44,013 bases of DNA from contig NZ_JADGEV010000032.1 of the NCBI RefSeq assembly GCF_016744175.1, positions 1 through 44,013 on the forward strand. Direction: 5' to 3'. Source of the stretch: Neptunomonas sp. Its GTDB lineage: Bacteria; Pseudomonadota; Gammaproteobacteria; Pseudomonadales; Balneatricaceae. The stretch's first letter is position 1; each line of letters opens with the position of its first letter. Below, piece by piece: positions 8,848-16,730 of this stretch. The position numbers were made by a program, and so were the translations under genes. The notes under the pieces were generated by a model. That model had not been told where the DNA came from. It searched no databases and saw only the letters and a program-made list of their open reading frames with translations.

Positions 8848-10344
8848 CTAATCAAGCTCCAACGTTGAAAGTGTATATTGGCGTACACTTTTCAATAACT
8901 CAGGATTATCGGGTAGGGATTCTCCAAAAGAGGGAACCATCTCCTTCATTTTACTTTGCCACTCTGGCGAAGCCATGCGCTCAGGGAAACAGCTCCCAAC
9001 AATGTCTATCATTGTATTGACTGCTGTTGATGCACCTGGAGAAGCACCCAGTAAAGCAGCTAAAGTATGGTCTGCCGAGGTAATTACCTCAGTGCCAAAT
9101 TCTAACTTCCCGCCCTTCTCTTCATCCTTTTTAATAATCTGAACTCGCTGGCCCGCTTCAGCCAATTCCCAGTCATCATTCTGAGCATCAGGATAGAAGT
9201 TACGAAGCGAATCAACACGTTCTTCGTGAGACTGCATCGCCTCGCTAATCAGATAACGTGTAAGATCCATATTGTTCTTACCAACAGACAGCATTGACAC
9301 TAGGTTATTAATACGGAGGCTTTTTGGTAAATCAAGCATAGAACCTTGCTTTAGGAATTTAGTAGTAAAGCCAGCGAAAGGCCCAAACAACAGTGCTTTT
9401 TGCCCACTAATAATACGCGTATCCAAATGTGGGACTGACATTGGAGGGGCACCAATAGGTGCTAAACCATAAACTTTGGCCAAATGCTTATCAACAATTG
9501 CAGGCTTTTTACACACTAACCACTGGCCACTAACGGGGAACCCACCATAACCATCGCCTTCAGCAATACCTGATAACTGTAACAAAGGTAGTGCACCACC
9601 ACCGGCCCCTAAAAACACAAAACGAGAAGAAATCGTTCGCTCAGCACCTGTTTTAGAGTTTTTCAACTCAACATTCCACAACCCATCGTCTTGTTGCTCA
9701 AGATCTGTTACAGAATGGCTAAGCATTAGCTCAAAGTTGTCTTGCTGCTCAAGATGTGTCGACATATTACGTGCTAATGACCCAAAGTCTACATCTGCAC
9801 CATAACGAACTCGCGTCCCTGCTATAGGTTCCATAGGATCGCGGTTTTCAAGAATCAGGGGCATCCATTCACGTAGTACACGAGGATCTTCGCTATATTC
9901 CATGTCGGAAAATTGTGGGGACTGACTAAGCGCTTCATAACGCTTACGCAAAAATTCAACATTATCTTCGCCCCAAACAAAACTCTGGTGAGGCGTAGCA
10001 TGGATAAAGTTTTCTGGTTTTGGCAAAGCACCTTGCTTAACTAAGTAAGACCAAAACTGTAGGCTGACTTCAAACGCGGAATTGATGGCAAAAGCTTTAC
10101 GAGTATCAATGCTACCATCAGCTTGTTGAGGCGTATAATTAAGTTCGCAATAGGCTGCATGCCCTGTACCGGCATTATTCCAACCATCTGTGCTCTCATG
10201 AGCAACATGGCCCAAACGCTCTACCATTACGATATTTATATTAGGGTCAAGCTGTTTCAAAAGCATACCCAAGGTAGTGCTCATTGCACCTGCACCTACT
10301 AACAATACATCTGCCGATTTTGCTATCATTTTGATCTTCACCAT
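8848..10344 (-). CDS. mqo: Malate:quinone oxidoreductase
   Basis: 498 residues. An FAD-binding GxGxxS motif lies at the N-terminus (VLLVGAGAMSTTLG), followed by the family's VERLGHVAHESTDGWNNAGTGHA; GASPGAST occurs near the C-terminus. It oxidises L-malate to oxaloacetate at the cytoplasmic membrane and passes electrons to quinone, bypassing or complementing NAD-linked malate dehydrogenase. The start is taken as the ATG at 10344, but an ATG five codons later (10329) has a GGTG upstream and cannot be excluded. A long leader with a candidate promoter and palindromes lies upstream. Confidence 0.95.
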   Translation of the reverse strand: MVKIKMIAKSADVLLVGAGAMSTTLGMLLKQLDPNINIVMVERLGHVAHESTDGWNNAGTGHAAYCELNYTPQQADGSIDTRKAFAINSAFEVSLQFWSYLVKQGALPKPENFIHATPHQSFVWGEDNVEFLRKRYEALSQSPQFSDMEYSEDPRVLREWMPLILENRDPMEPIAGTRVRYGADVDFGSLARNMSTHLEQQDNFELMLSHSVTDLEQQDDGLWNVELKNSKTGAERTISSRFVFLGAGGGALPLLQLSGIAEGDGYGGFPVSGQWLVCKKPAIVDKHLAKVYGLAPIGAPPMSVPHLDTRIISGQKALLFGPFAGFTTKFLKQGSMLDLPKSLRINNLVSMLSVGKNNMDLTRYLISEAMQSHEERVDSLRNFYPDAQNDDWELAEAGQRVQIIKKDEEKGGKLEFGTEVITSADHTLAALLGASPGASTAVNTMIDIVGSCFPERMASPEWQSKMKEMVPSFGESLPDNPELLKSVRQYTLSTLELD

Positions 10345-10498
10345 TTCAAATATAAATATGGGATCTGAAAATCACACCTGGCAGTACTGGCTCTCATAAG
10401 CAATTCACTCGGGAACCACACTGTAATGAAACTTTTGGTTTCATCAACAACCGGATGCCTGCCCCAGCATTTTCGTGCCGACTAAAAACATATGAATG

Positions 10499-10511
10499 TG
10501 ACAATTTGTCA
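10499..10511. promoter_or_regulatory. Palindrome TGACAAtTTGTCA in the mqo leader
   Basis: Perfect 6+1+6 palindrome, about 25-35 bp inside the predicted mqo -10 element. It would suit binding of a dimeric repressor just downstream of the transcription start. The regulator is unknown. Confidence 0.4.
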
Positions 10512-10535
10512 TTCACATGGGACATATTGGCGCGA

Positions 10536-10566
10536 ATTATACGGATTCTTTACAAAAAGTCTTGAA
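10536..10566 (-). promoter_or_regulatory. Candidate mqo promoter
   Basis: Minus strand has a perfect TATAAT (10541-10536) followed by a GC-rich discriminator TCGCGCC. The -35 is poor: the best candidate is TTCAAG (10566-10561) at a long 19-bp spacing. The GC-rich discriminator suggests sensitivity to ppGpp (inference). Confidence 0.45.
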
Positions 10567-10733
10567 GAATTAGGTCTAGAGTACTGATCAATTCGTAGTA
10601 TACCTAGCACCAACATACTCATTTTCAACAACCAATCATTCTTGTTAACCTATTAGATTTGTTTACTTTTTCACCAACATTGAATAATTAGTAGATATAA
10701 CGGTTAAACTAATTAACAAAGAGGATGTCTACA

Positions 10734-10781
10734 ATGTTATCCACAGATTTTGTGGAAGATATAACGACACCTTATGATTAA
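10734..10781 (+). CDS. Possible 15-residue leader peptide or small protein
   Basis: ATG-to-TAA frame of 15 codons (MLSTDFVEDITTPYD) with a good ribosome site, AGAGGA, eight bases upstream. It lies about 95 bp before grxA and overlaps the DnaA-box match. No family is recognised and so short a frame can occur by chance. The main support is the ribosome site. Confidence 0.25.
   Translation: MLSTDFVEDITTPYD
10737..10745 (+). promoter_or_regulatory. Perfect-match DnaA box upstream of grxA
   Basis: TTATCCACA, identical to the strong E. coli R1-type DnaA box, followed by a partial inverted copy (TGTGGAAGA). Single isolated boxes can act as DnaA-controlled promoter sites. No cluster of boxes or AT-rich unwinding element marks an origin here. 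Confidence 0.4.
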
Positions 10782-10807
10782 TTTTTCTTATCTATGCTAT
10801 AGCCATA

Positions 10808-10839
10808 TATAATTAGAAAACATTACTGATGTAGTGTTT
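10808..10839 (+). promoter_or_regulatory. Candidate grxA -10 element and leader hairpin
   Basis: TATAAT at 10808-10813 with only a weak -35 (TTCTTA, 10785-10790, 17-bp spacer), as often seen for activator-dependent promoters. It is followed by a 9-bp stem with one G-T pair (10818-10826 / 10831-10839) that would fall at the start of the grxA leader. Confidence 0.4.
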
Positions 10840-10875
10840 CATAATGTTATCAATACTCAACAACAGGATATAGCT

Positions 10876-11118
10876 ATGGAACGTGTCACCATTTTCGGTA
10901 AAGAAGGATGTGGTTTTTGCAAAAGAGCAAAGCAGCTTTGTGAAATGAAAGATTTGAACTTCAAATATTTAGACATCCATCAAGAAAATATTAGCCAAGC
11001 TGATCTTGAGAAAACGATTGGAAAGCCTGTAGTCACTGTTCCACAGATATTTATAGGACAGGAGTACATTGGTGGTTACACCGAATTTTCAAACAAAGTT
11101 GCCGAATTAGGCCTTTAG
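10876..11118 (+). CDS. grxA: Glutaredoxin 1 (GrxA type)
   Basis: 80 residues, the usual length for Grx1. The redox pair is C12-GF-C15 (CGFC, where E. coli GrxA has CPYC). The GSH-binding elements TVPQIF and GGYTEF are present. It reduces protein and glutathione mixed disulfides and, in E. coli, serves ribonucleotide reductase. I chose the ATG at 10876 because AGGATA precedes it at good spacing and the homologous N-terminus starts there; the frame runs upstream to a GTG at 10834 that adds a non-conserved stretch. Confidence 0.93.
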   Translation: MERVTIFGKEGCGFCKRAKQLCEMKDLNFKYLDIHQENISQADLEKTIGKPVVTVPQIFIGQEYIGGYTEFSNKVAELGL

Positions 11119-11161
11119 GGTCTACAGTTATATACAAGAACTGATGAATGAGAAGAGCTAT

Positions 11162-11299
11162 ATGATTATTTTAAGCACACTTGCCATCGCCATCATCGCT
11201 GTGTACGCAGGGAATATTTTACTAACAGCTAAACGGAACACTGAGATGCGCCCGATTAAGATCCGCTCAGATGACAACCGGACAAAACGTCGCCGCTAA
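11162..11299 (+). CDS. Small single-pass membrane protein, unknown function
   Basis: 45 codons: a hydrophobic N-terminal helix (IILSTLAIAIIAVYAGNILL) followed by a strongly basic, Arg-rich tail ending TKRRR. A GAGAAGAG lies just upstream. A second in-frame ATG at 11144 would add MNEKSY but has no ribosome site. It follows grxA by 43 bp on the same strand, so the two may be co-transcribed. I do not recognise the family. The TM-plus-positive-tail layout argues for a real N-out/C-in protein. Confidence 0.55.
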   Translation: MIILSTLAIAIIAVYAGNILLTAKRNTEMRPIKIRSDDNRTKRRR

Positions 11300-11334
11300 A
11301 CACCTCCTCATGGCGTTAATGGGGTATCTTTTTG

Positions 11335-13188
11335 CTATTGGGTATCCCAGACTCTTGCAGCAAGACCACTCATTCTTGTGGTCGGCTTTTCAATGGAAGA
11401 AATAATGGTCTTCAACGAGCCATAAAGTGCACAATGTTTCTTTGCTCGGGTAATTCCGGTGTATACCAGTTCACGTCTTATTACCTTGGCTTCTTCGGCT
11501 AGAACAAGAGTTACATCGTCAAACTCTGAACCTTGGCTTTTATGTACCGTCATAGCGAACACAGTTTCATGCTGAGGTAACCGACTCGTTGAATAAGAAA
11601 CCAACTCTCCTCCTTGTTCAAACCATACCTTTAGCTGTTGAGTCTCTGCATCTTCTAAAGCAATCCCAATATCGCCATTATATAAACGCAAAGAACGGTC
11701 ATTACGTGTAATCATAACAGGGCGCCCAGGGTACCAGCGCCCATTCAAACTGATAAGACCACGGCTTTGTGCTTCTTTCTCAAAATTGTTATTTAAAGCC
11801 TCAACGCCAAAAGTACCTTTGCGTAAGCCACACAGAATACGAAAAGCTGAAAACTCTTTCAGTACATCTGTTGGCTCAAAGCCGCTAGCAACAGCTCTCA
11901 AGTATCTCTTGTACTTATCCAACATATGTTGGATCAACTGATCATTACCACCTATAGATACGGGTATTCGCTGTAAGTCTTCATACCCTGCGGCAAGAAC
12001 AGTTTTAAGCTGCTCAGAGTCTCCCATGTTCACAGCACTAGCAAGAGCGCCGATACCACTGTCTTTAGAGAAACGGTAACTATGTTTCAAGAAAGCAACT
12101 GAATCCGCAAATGGCTGAACTCTTGTTGCCTTCGCAACGGGTAACTGGCATGTTTGATATAACAAAGCAGCCATAGACTCACTGCCAACTAAGCCTATAG
12201 GAATAGAGCACAAATCTCCTAAGACACTCCCCGCCTCTACTGACGCTAACTGCTCTTTATCTCCAATGAGAATAAGCCGTGCATGCTCAGGCAAGGCTGC
12301 CAATAAACTCGCCATAAGAGGCAAATCAATCATGGACGCTTCATCAACTACCAGCAAATCAAGATGCAGCGGGTTATCTGCATTATATTTAAAAGTGCTC
12401 TGCCCCGGCCTAGCTCCTAACAAGCGGTGTAATGTCGTTCCTTGATCAGGAATCAATTTTTTAATCCCCTCGCTCACTGCAAGTGAATCGCGCGCCATAC
12501 TGATCGATTCTGATAAGCGTGCCGCAGCTTTCCCCGTGGGCGCTGCTAAACAAATAACGGGGGCACTATCTTGATTATTATGGACTTGCATTTGCAGATA
12601 GATGGCTAACATTCGTGTAATTGTCGTAGTTTTTCCGGTGCCGGGCCCGCCACTAATAATAGCTAGTGATTGTAAAACAGCGGTAGCTGCTGCAATTCGT
12701 TGCCCATCAGGTTTAAAATCACCTAGCTCACTCTGAACAATGCTATTTTCACCAAAAAGACCATCTAACTTTTCTTTTAATAAGACCGCATTAACGTCAA
12801 CTAACTTAGCTCTAAGCAGTAAATCTTTTGCTACTTGGCACTCATAGCGCCAATATCGATAAAGATATAAGCGTCTCTTATCCAAGACCAATGGCGTTAA
12901 ATGCTGACCATTACCTAAGATTTTACTGTCTAATAGTTCTTCTACAGGTTGTGAGGATACGATCTGAAGTGCTTCTTCGCGCAGAACCACAGGCCAAGCA
13001 GACCAGATAGTCTCTAAATTCTTTAGATTAATGCAGACATGCCCTTCGCCCAATTGCTGACTAACAAGGGCCGCTAATAAGGCCAAATTTTTTGATAGCT
13101 GAGGTTTTTGTTGCACAAGCCAATTAGAAAAATGGATATCCAATGGCCGTAAAAAACCCTGTGTAAGTAGGTCCTCAAGTAATCTCAT
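11335..13188 (-). CDS. recD: Exodeoxyribonuclease V subunit alpha, RecD
   Basis: 617 residues (E. coli RecD 608). It carries superfamily 1 helicase motifs: Walker A GGPGTGKTT near residue 180, Walker B LLVVDEASMIDL, and C-terminal MTVHKSQGSEF and LVYTGITRAK. RecD is the fast 5'-3' motor of RecBCD. The ATG at 13188 overlaps the recB stop as ATGA, with AAGGG upstream, which indicates translational coupling; the frame also contains a TTG two codons earlier. No clear hairpin follows the stop at 11335. Confidence 0.96.
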   Translation of the reverse strand: MRLLEDLLTQGFLRPLDIHFSNWLVQQKPQLSKNLALLAALVSQQLGEGHVCINLKNLETIWSAWPVVLREEALQIVSSQPVEELLDSKILGNGQHLTPLVLDKRRLYLYRYWRYECQVAKDLLLRAKLVDVNAVLLKEKLDGLFGENSIVQSELGDFKPDGQRIAAATAVLQSLAIISGGPGTGKTTTITRMLAIYLQMQVHNNQDSAPVICLAAPTGKAAARLSESISMARDSLAVSEGIKKLIPDQGTTLHRLLGARPGQSTFKYNADNPLHLDLLVVDEASMIDLPLMASLLAALPEHARLILIGDKEQLASVEAGSVLGDLCSIPIGLVGSESMAALLYQTCQLPVAKATRVQPFADSVAFLKHSYRFSKDSGIGALASAVNMGDSEQLKTVLAAGYEDLQRIPVSIGGNDQLIQHMLDKYKRYLRAVASGFEPTDVLKEFSAFRILCGLRKGTFGVEALNNNFEKEAQSRGLISLNGRWYPGRPVMITRNDRSLRLYNGDIGIALEDAETQQLKVWFEQGGELVSYSTSRLPQHETVFAMTVHKSQGSEFDDVTLVLAEEAKVIRRELVYTGITRAKKHCALYGSLKTIISSIEKPTTRMSGLAARVWDTQ

Positions 13189-16100
13189 ACACAACCCTTG
13201 TTAAACAACCTATCCAGAGCATCTATCAAAGCATAATCAGGTTTAGTATAAAAAACGCCCTGCTGCGTATCAGATAGATTCATTCCACGAATAAACAGAT
13301 AGTAAACTCCGCCAATGTCAGTTTCATAGTCATAATTTGGTAAGCGATTTTTAAGCAATCGATGCAACGCCAATGTATAAAGAACATATTGTAAATCATA
13401 TCGATGCTCTATCATCGCTTGCTCCATTGCCGCTTGATTATAATCCTCTGCGCTATACCCCAAATGGTTAGATTTATAATCGACGATATAATATTTGCCC
13501 GCATGACGCATGGTTAGATCGACATAGCCTTTTAGCATGCCTTGTAATTCCTCAAACTGCAGCTCTCCAGCACGCACAGCCAATGGATCATACTGACGCA
13601 ATAACTGATTTAACTGAGTCGCACTAATTCTTGTAAAAGGTAATACAAATTCCATCTCAACCAAGCGATCCTGCAGGTTAATATCCTTTAAGCAACAGCC
13701 TGCCTGAAGCAGAGGAACTTGGAGCGTTTGCAATACAAACTCTGATAAAACAGGTTGCCATACAGATTCAAAACCACTCAATAGCAAATGCTTCTCTAAC
13801 ACCTCATCAAGTTCAAGAGCTGTAACACTCACAAAATCAATTTCTTCAAATAAGGTATGTAAAAAAGTACCGGCTGTCGCACCACGGTGAAACGTGAATA
13901 TGTTAAACACGCCTGTTAAGTCTTCTTCTATAGAATCTTGCTCTTCTAATACTTCAAGATCTAATGTCACTTCAGTAATGGGTTCTCGTGTATGGAACCG
14001 ACTCAGTGCCGAATAACTAGTTACACGCCAATCCCGCTGAATTGAGCCCAAAAATTCTCTGGAAGTAGGTGTTTTTGACTCGGGCTCTTCATCAGAAAAA
14101 AGATCCTGCGTCCCTTGGTCTTGAATAGGCACGGGAACAGGCTGAACATTCAATGCGGGATAATCAACAGCAAATAAGTCAACGGCCATTGTAATATCTG
14201 GCTCCTTCCCCATTAATAGATAGCCCAATGCACTACTCACCGTTTTTCCTTGCTTGCTATTACGGTAACGAATATCGCTGACTCCTAAATAGCACGCATG
14301 CACCGCACGTGTGATCGCCACATAGAGTAAGCGCAAGTCCTCGGCTAAACGCTCTTTTTCAACCTGAGCATCAACATTCTCATCGGGCGCTAAACTTAAA
14401 ACGGTATGCCCTTCTTCATTATGGAACAACGATGAGGTGCTTTCTCTATACCGGCAAATAAAGGGTAAATATACTAACTCATACTCCAACCCTTTAGATT
14501 TATGGATAGTAATTATTGTTACGCGAGAACGATCACTTTCGAGATGCAGTTGCTGTTCTGCTGAGTTTTGATTAGGACTAGCGAGGTGTTCAGCTAACCA
14601 TCGAATAATACCCATCAAACCTTCTACTTCTTGGCTCGCCTGTTGTAACAATTCACCTAGATGTAGCAGGTCAGTCAAACGACGCTCACCGTCAACAGCC
14701 GCAAGTATTCGACAAGATAAGCCTCGAGTTGCCAACATGTTATGCAGCATGGGCAAAACACCTAAACGTTGCCAGTGCTCACGATACTGCTGAAACTCTT
14801 CCACCAGCGCTTCCCACTCCAACTCACTTTGGCATAAGTGGTCTAGTTCCGACATATCTAGATGGAACAGCCCTGTTGCCAATGCTGTACGCATCGTGCG
14901 CTCGTCTGTAGGCTCAGCAATCGCTTGTAAAATATAAAAGAGTTCACGTGCCTCAACAGTACTAAATACACTTTCACGGCTCGATAAGAAAACCGAATCC
15001 ACACCACAGCTACGTAATGCTTGCTGGATCTCTTTGGCTTCTTTACGGTCACGAACGAGCACAGCAATATCTGCAGGCAGAACAGGCCGCTCTCCTATCC
15101 GGTAAAGCCCAGAAGATAAAACAGACCCTATATGCTGAGCACAGCCCAATGCATAGCGCTTCAGATAATCAGCAACACTAAGAGCGTCTTCTGTCAGCCA
15201 AAAATTTAACGATGATTGAACGTCCCCATTACATGTAAAAGGCGTTTTATCAGCCTGAACTGATGCCTTTGCCGTATAAAAAGGAATATCCTGGTCATAA
15301 ATAAATGGAGACTGCACATAAGAAAATAAAGCATTCACTGCCGTAACCATCGCCGTTGAGGAGCGCCAGTTGGTATCCAGTGTGTAATGAGCAGAAACCT
15401 GCTTACGCGCCTGCATATAAGTAAAGATATCAGCCCCGCGAAACGCATAAATAGATTGCTTAGGATCACCAATCATCAGTAAGGCAGAAGGTGCTGCCGG
15501 ATAGATTTGATTAAAGATTGCATATTGCAACGGATCCGTATCCTGAAACTCATCAATCATAGCAATTGGATACTGTTTACGAATAGCATCCGCCAAGCGC
15601 TTACCATCACTTTTACGTAATGCGTAGGCTAATTGCGTTAACAGGTCATCGAATGCCAGTAGCTGGTGACGCGCTTTTTCTGCCTGTAAACGTCGTTTCA
15701 CTTCACCAATGGCCTGAGAAGTCACTACTGCTTTTACGGGCACACGCACATCAAATAAAACATCAACCTGCTGAAAGATGGGGTGGCTAGGAGGTGGGCC
15801 TTTAGGGCAATCTTCAGTAATCACTGAGTTACGAAAGTAGTTCAACTTATCCCAAGGTACATGTACCATTTCACCTTGTGCATAAGCCGACACCGCTTCT
15901 AACCAATTGGGTAAGTTACGCTTACTGTAACGCCTCTTATTAATACCTGAAGCATCAATTAAAGGGGCTATATCTGAAACAGACTCTAGCCAGACTTGTT
16001 TAAACGAATTTAGAGCCTTGTTTTCAGCCTGCCAACCTTGCTGAAGATCGAACTGACTATAGTCAGGCTGCTGTACAAGCTCTGGTATTGCTAAAAACCC

Positions 16101-16730
16101 TCGAATGGCAGGCAGTAACATCTCAGGTGTTTTGAACTGCTGCAGCATAAGTGCAGCTAAATCATCAGGGGCCTGATAAAAAGCATCTCGCCAGTAATCA
16201 AGAAGTGCCTGGCGGATAAGTGGAGCATCATCCGTTGTTAACTCCTGATTAAAGAGAGCACCACTTTCAAAGGCATGCTGTTTAAGCATACGCTGGCAAA
16301 AACCATGAATAGTAAAAATTGCCGCCTGATCCATTTCAGCCGCAGCAAGCTCTAGTAACCTTGCTTTATCCTGATGCTGTGTAGTCTGCTCCAACAGACG
16401 GGACAATAACGGATCAGCTGTCTCTCCACTCATAAAGGCTTTACGTGCTTCTCGTATTCTCTGCCTAATTCGATCTCTCAGTTCTTGGGTGGCTGCTTCT
16501 GTAAACGTTACCACCAAAATCTGCTCAACGCCCAGAGGAGTCTGTAGTTCTTGATTGCTGGACTCATCGACTAACACATCAACTTCGCTCTTTACTCCAG
16601 CGCCAAGCCCTAATAGCAGACGCAAATATAACGCCGCTAAAGTGTACGTTTTACCCGTACCTGCACTCGCTTCAATCAGACATTGGCCTTTTATTGGAAG
16701 TGTAATCGGGTCAAGAAGTTTAATGGTCAT
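13185..16730 (-). CDS. recB: Exodeoxyribonuclease V subunit beta, RecB
   Basis: 1181 residues, the E. coli length. Walker A is ASAGTGKT at 21-28, followed by UvrD-type helicase motifs (IDEFQDTDPLQY, GDPKQSIYAFRGAD, TIHKSKGLEY, LLYVAITRA). The C-terminal nuclease domain keeps the DYKSN catalytic motif (IVDYKSNHLG). RecB is the 3'-5' helicase and the only nuclease of RecBCD and loads RecA after Chi. It overlaps recC by 11 bp upstream and recD by 4 bp downstream. In E. coli ptrA separates recC and recB; it is absent here. Confidence 0.97.
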   Translation of the reverse strand: MTIKLLDPITLPIKGQCLIEASAGTGKTYTLAALYLRLLLGLGAGVKSEVDVLVDESSNQELQTPLGVEQILVVTFTEAATQELRDRIRQRIREARKAFMSGETADPLLSRLLEQTTQHQDKARLLELAAAEMDQAAIFTIHGFCQRMLKQHAFESGALFNQELTTDDAPLIRQALLDYWRDAFYQAPDDLAALMLQQFKTPEMLLPAIRGFLAIPELVQQPDYSQFDLQQGWQAENKALNSFKQVWLESVSDIAPLIDASGINKRRYSKRNLPNWLEAVSAYAQGEMVHVPWDKLNYFRNSVITEDCPKGPPPSHPIFQQVDVLFDVRVPVKAVVTSQAIGEVKRRLQAEKARHQLLAFDDLLTQLAYALRKSDGKRLADAIRKQYPIAMIDEFQDTDPLQYAIFNQIYPAAPSALLMIGDPKQSIYAFRGADIFTYMQARKQVSAHYTLDTNWRSSTAMVTAVNALFSYVQSPFIYDQDIPFYTAKASVQADKTPFTCNGDVQSSLNFWLTEDALSVADYLKRYALGCAQHIGSVLSSGLYRIGERPVLPADIAVLVRDRKEAKEIQQALRSCGVDSVFLSSRESVFSTVEARELFYILQAIAEPTDERTMRTALATGLFHLDMSELDHLCQSELEWEALVEEFQQYREHWQRLGVLPMLHNMLATRGLSCRILAAVDGERRLTDLLHLGELLQQASQEVEGLMGIIRWLAEHLASPNQNSAEQQLHLESDRSRVTIITIHKSKGLEYELVYLPFICRYRESTSSLFHNEEGHTVLSLAPDENVDAQVEKERLAEDLRLLYVAITRAVHACYLGVSDIRYRNSKQGKTVSSALGYLLMGKEPDITMAVDLFAVDYPALNVQPVPVPIQDQGTQDLFSDEEPESKTPTSREFLGSIQRDWRVTSYSALSRFHTREPITEVTLDLEVLEEQDSIEEDLTGVFNIFTFHRGATAGTFLHTLFEEIDFVSVTALELDEVLEKHLLLSGFESVWQPVLSEFVLQTLQVPLLQAGCCLKDINLQDRLVEMEFVLPFTRISATQLNQLLRQYDPLAVRAGELQFEELQGMLKGYVDLTMRHAGKYYIVDYKSNHLGYSAEDYNQAAMEQAMIEHRYDLQYVLYTLALHRLLKNRLPNYDYETDIGGVYYLFIRGMNLSDTQQGVFYTKPDYALIDALDRLFNKGCV

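Larger units (their letters stand above)
10345..10875. other. Divergent mqo/grxA intergenic region (531 bp)
   Basis: AT-rich and without a long ORF. It holds a 7-bp inverted repeat ATGAAAC/GTTTCAT (10426-10444) inside the mqo leader, a 13-bp palindrome, a mqo-directed TATAAT, an 8-bp inverted repeat TAATTAGT/ACTAATTA (10685-10715), a DnaA-box match, a 15-codon ORF and a grxA-directed TATAAT with a leader hairpin. The last four lie on the grxA side. Confidence 0.7.

Noticed and set aside
10734..10760. Possible replication origin because of the DnaA box
   Set aside because: Only one good box, no cluster, no AT-rich 13-mers, and none of the usual origin genes (dnaA, dnaN, gidA, parAB) nearby.
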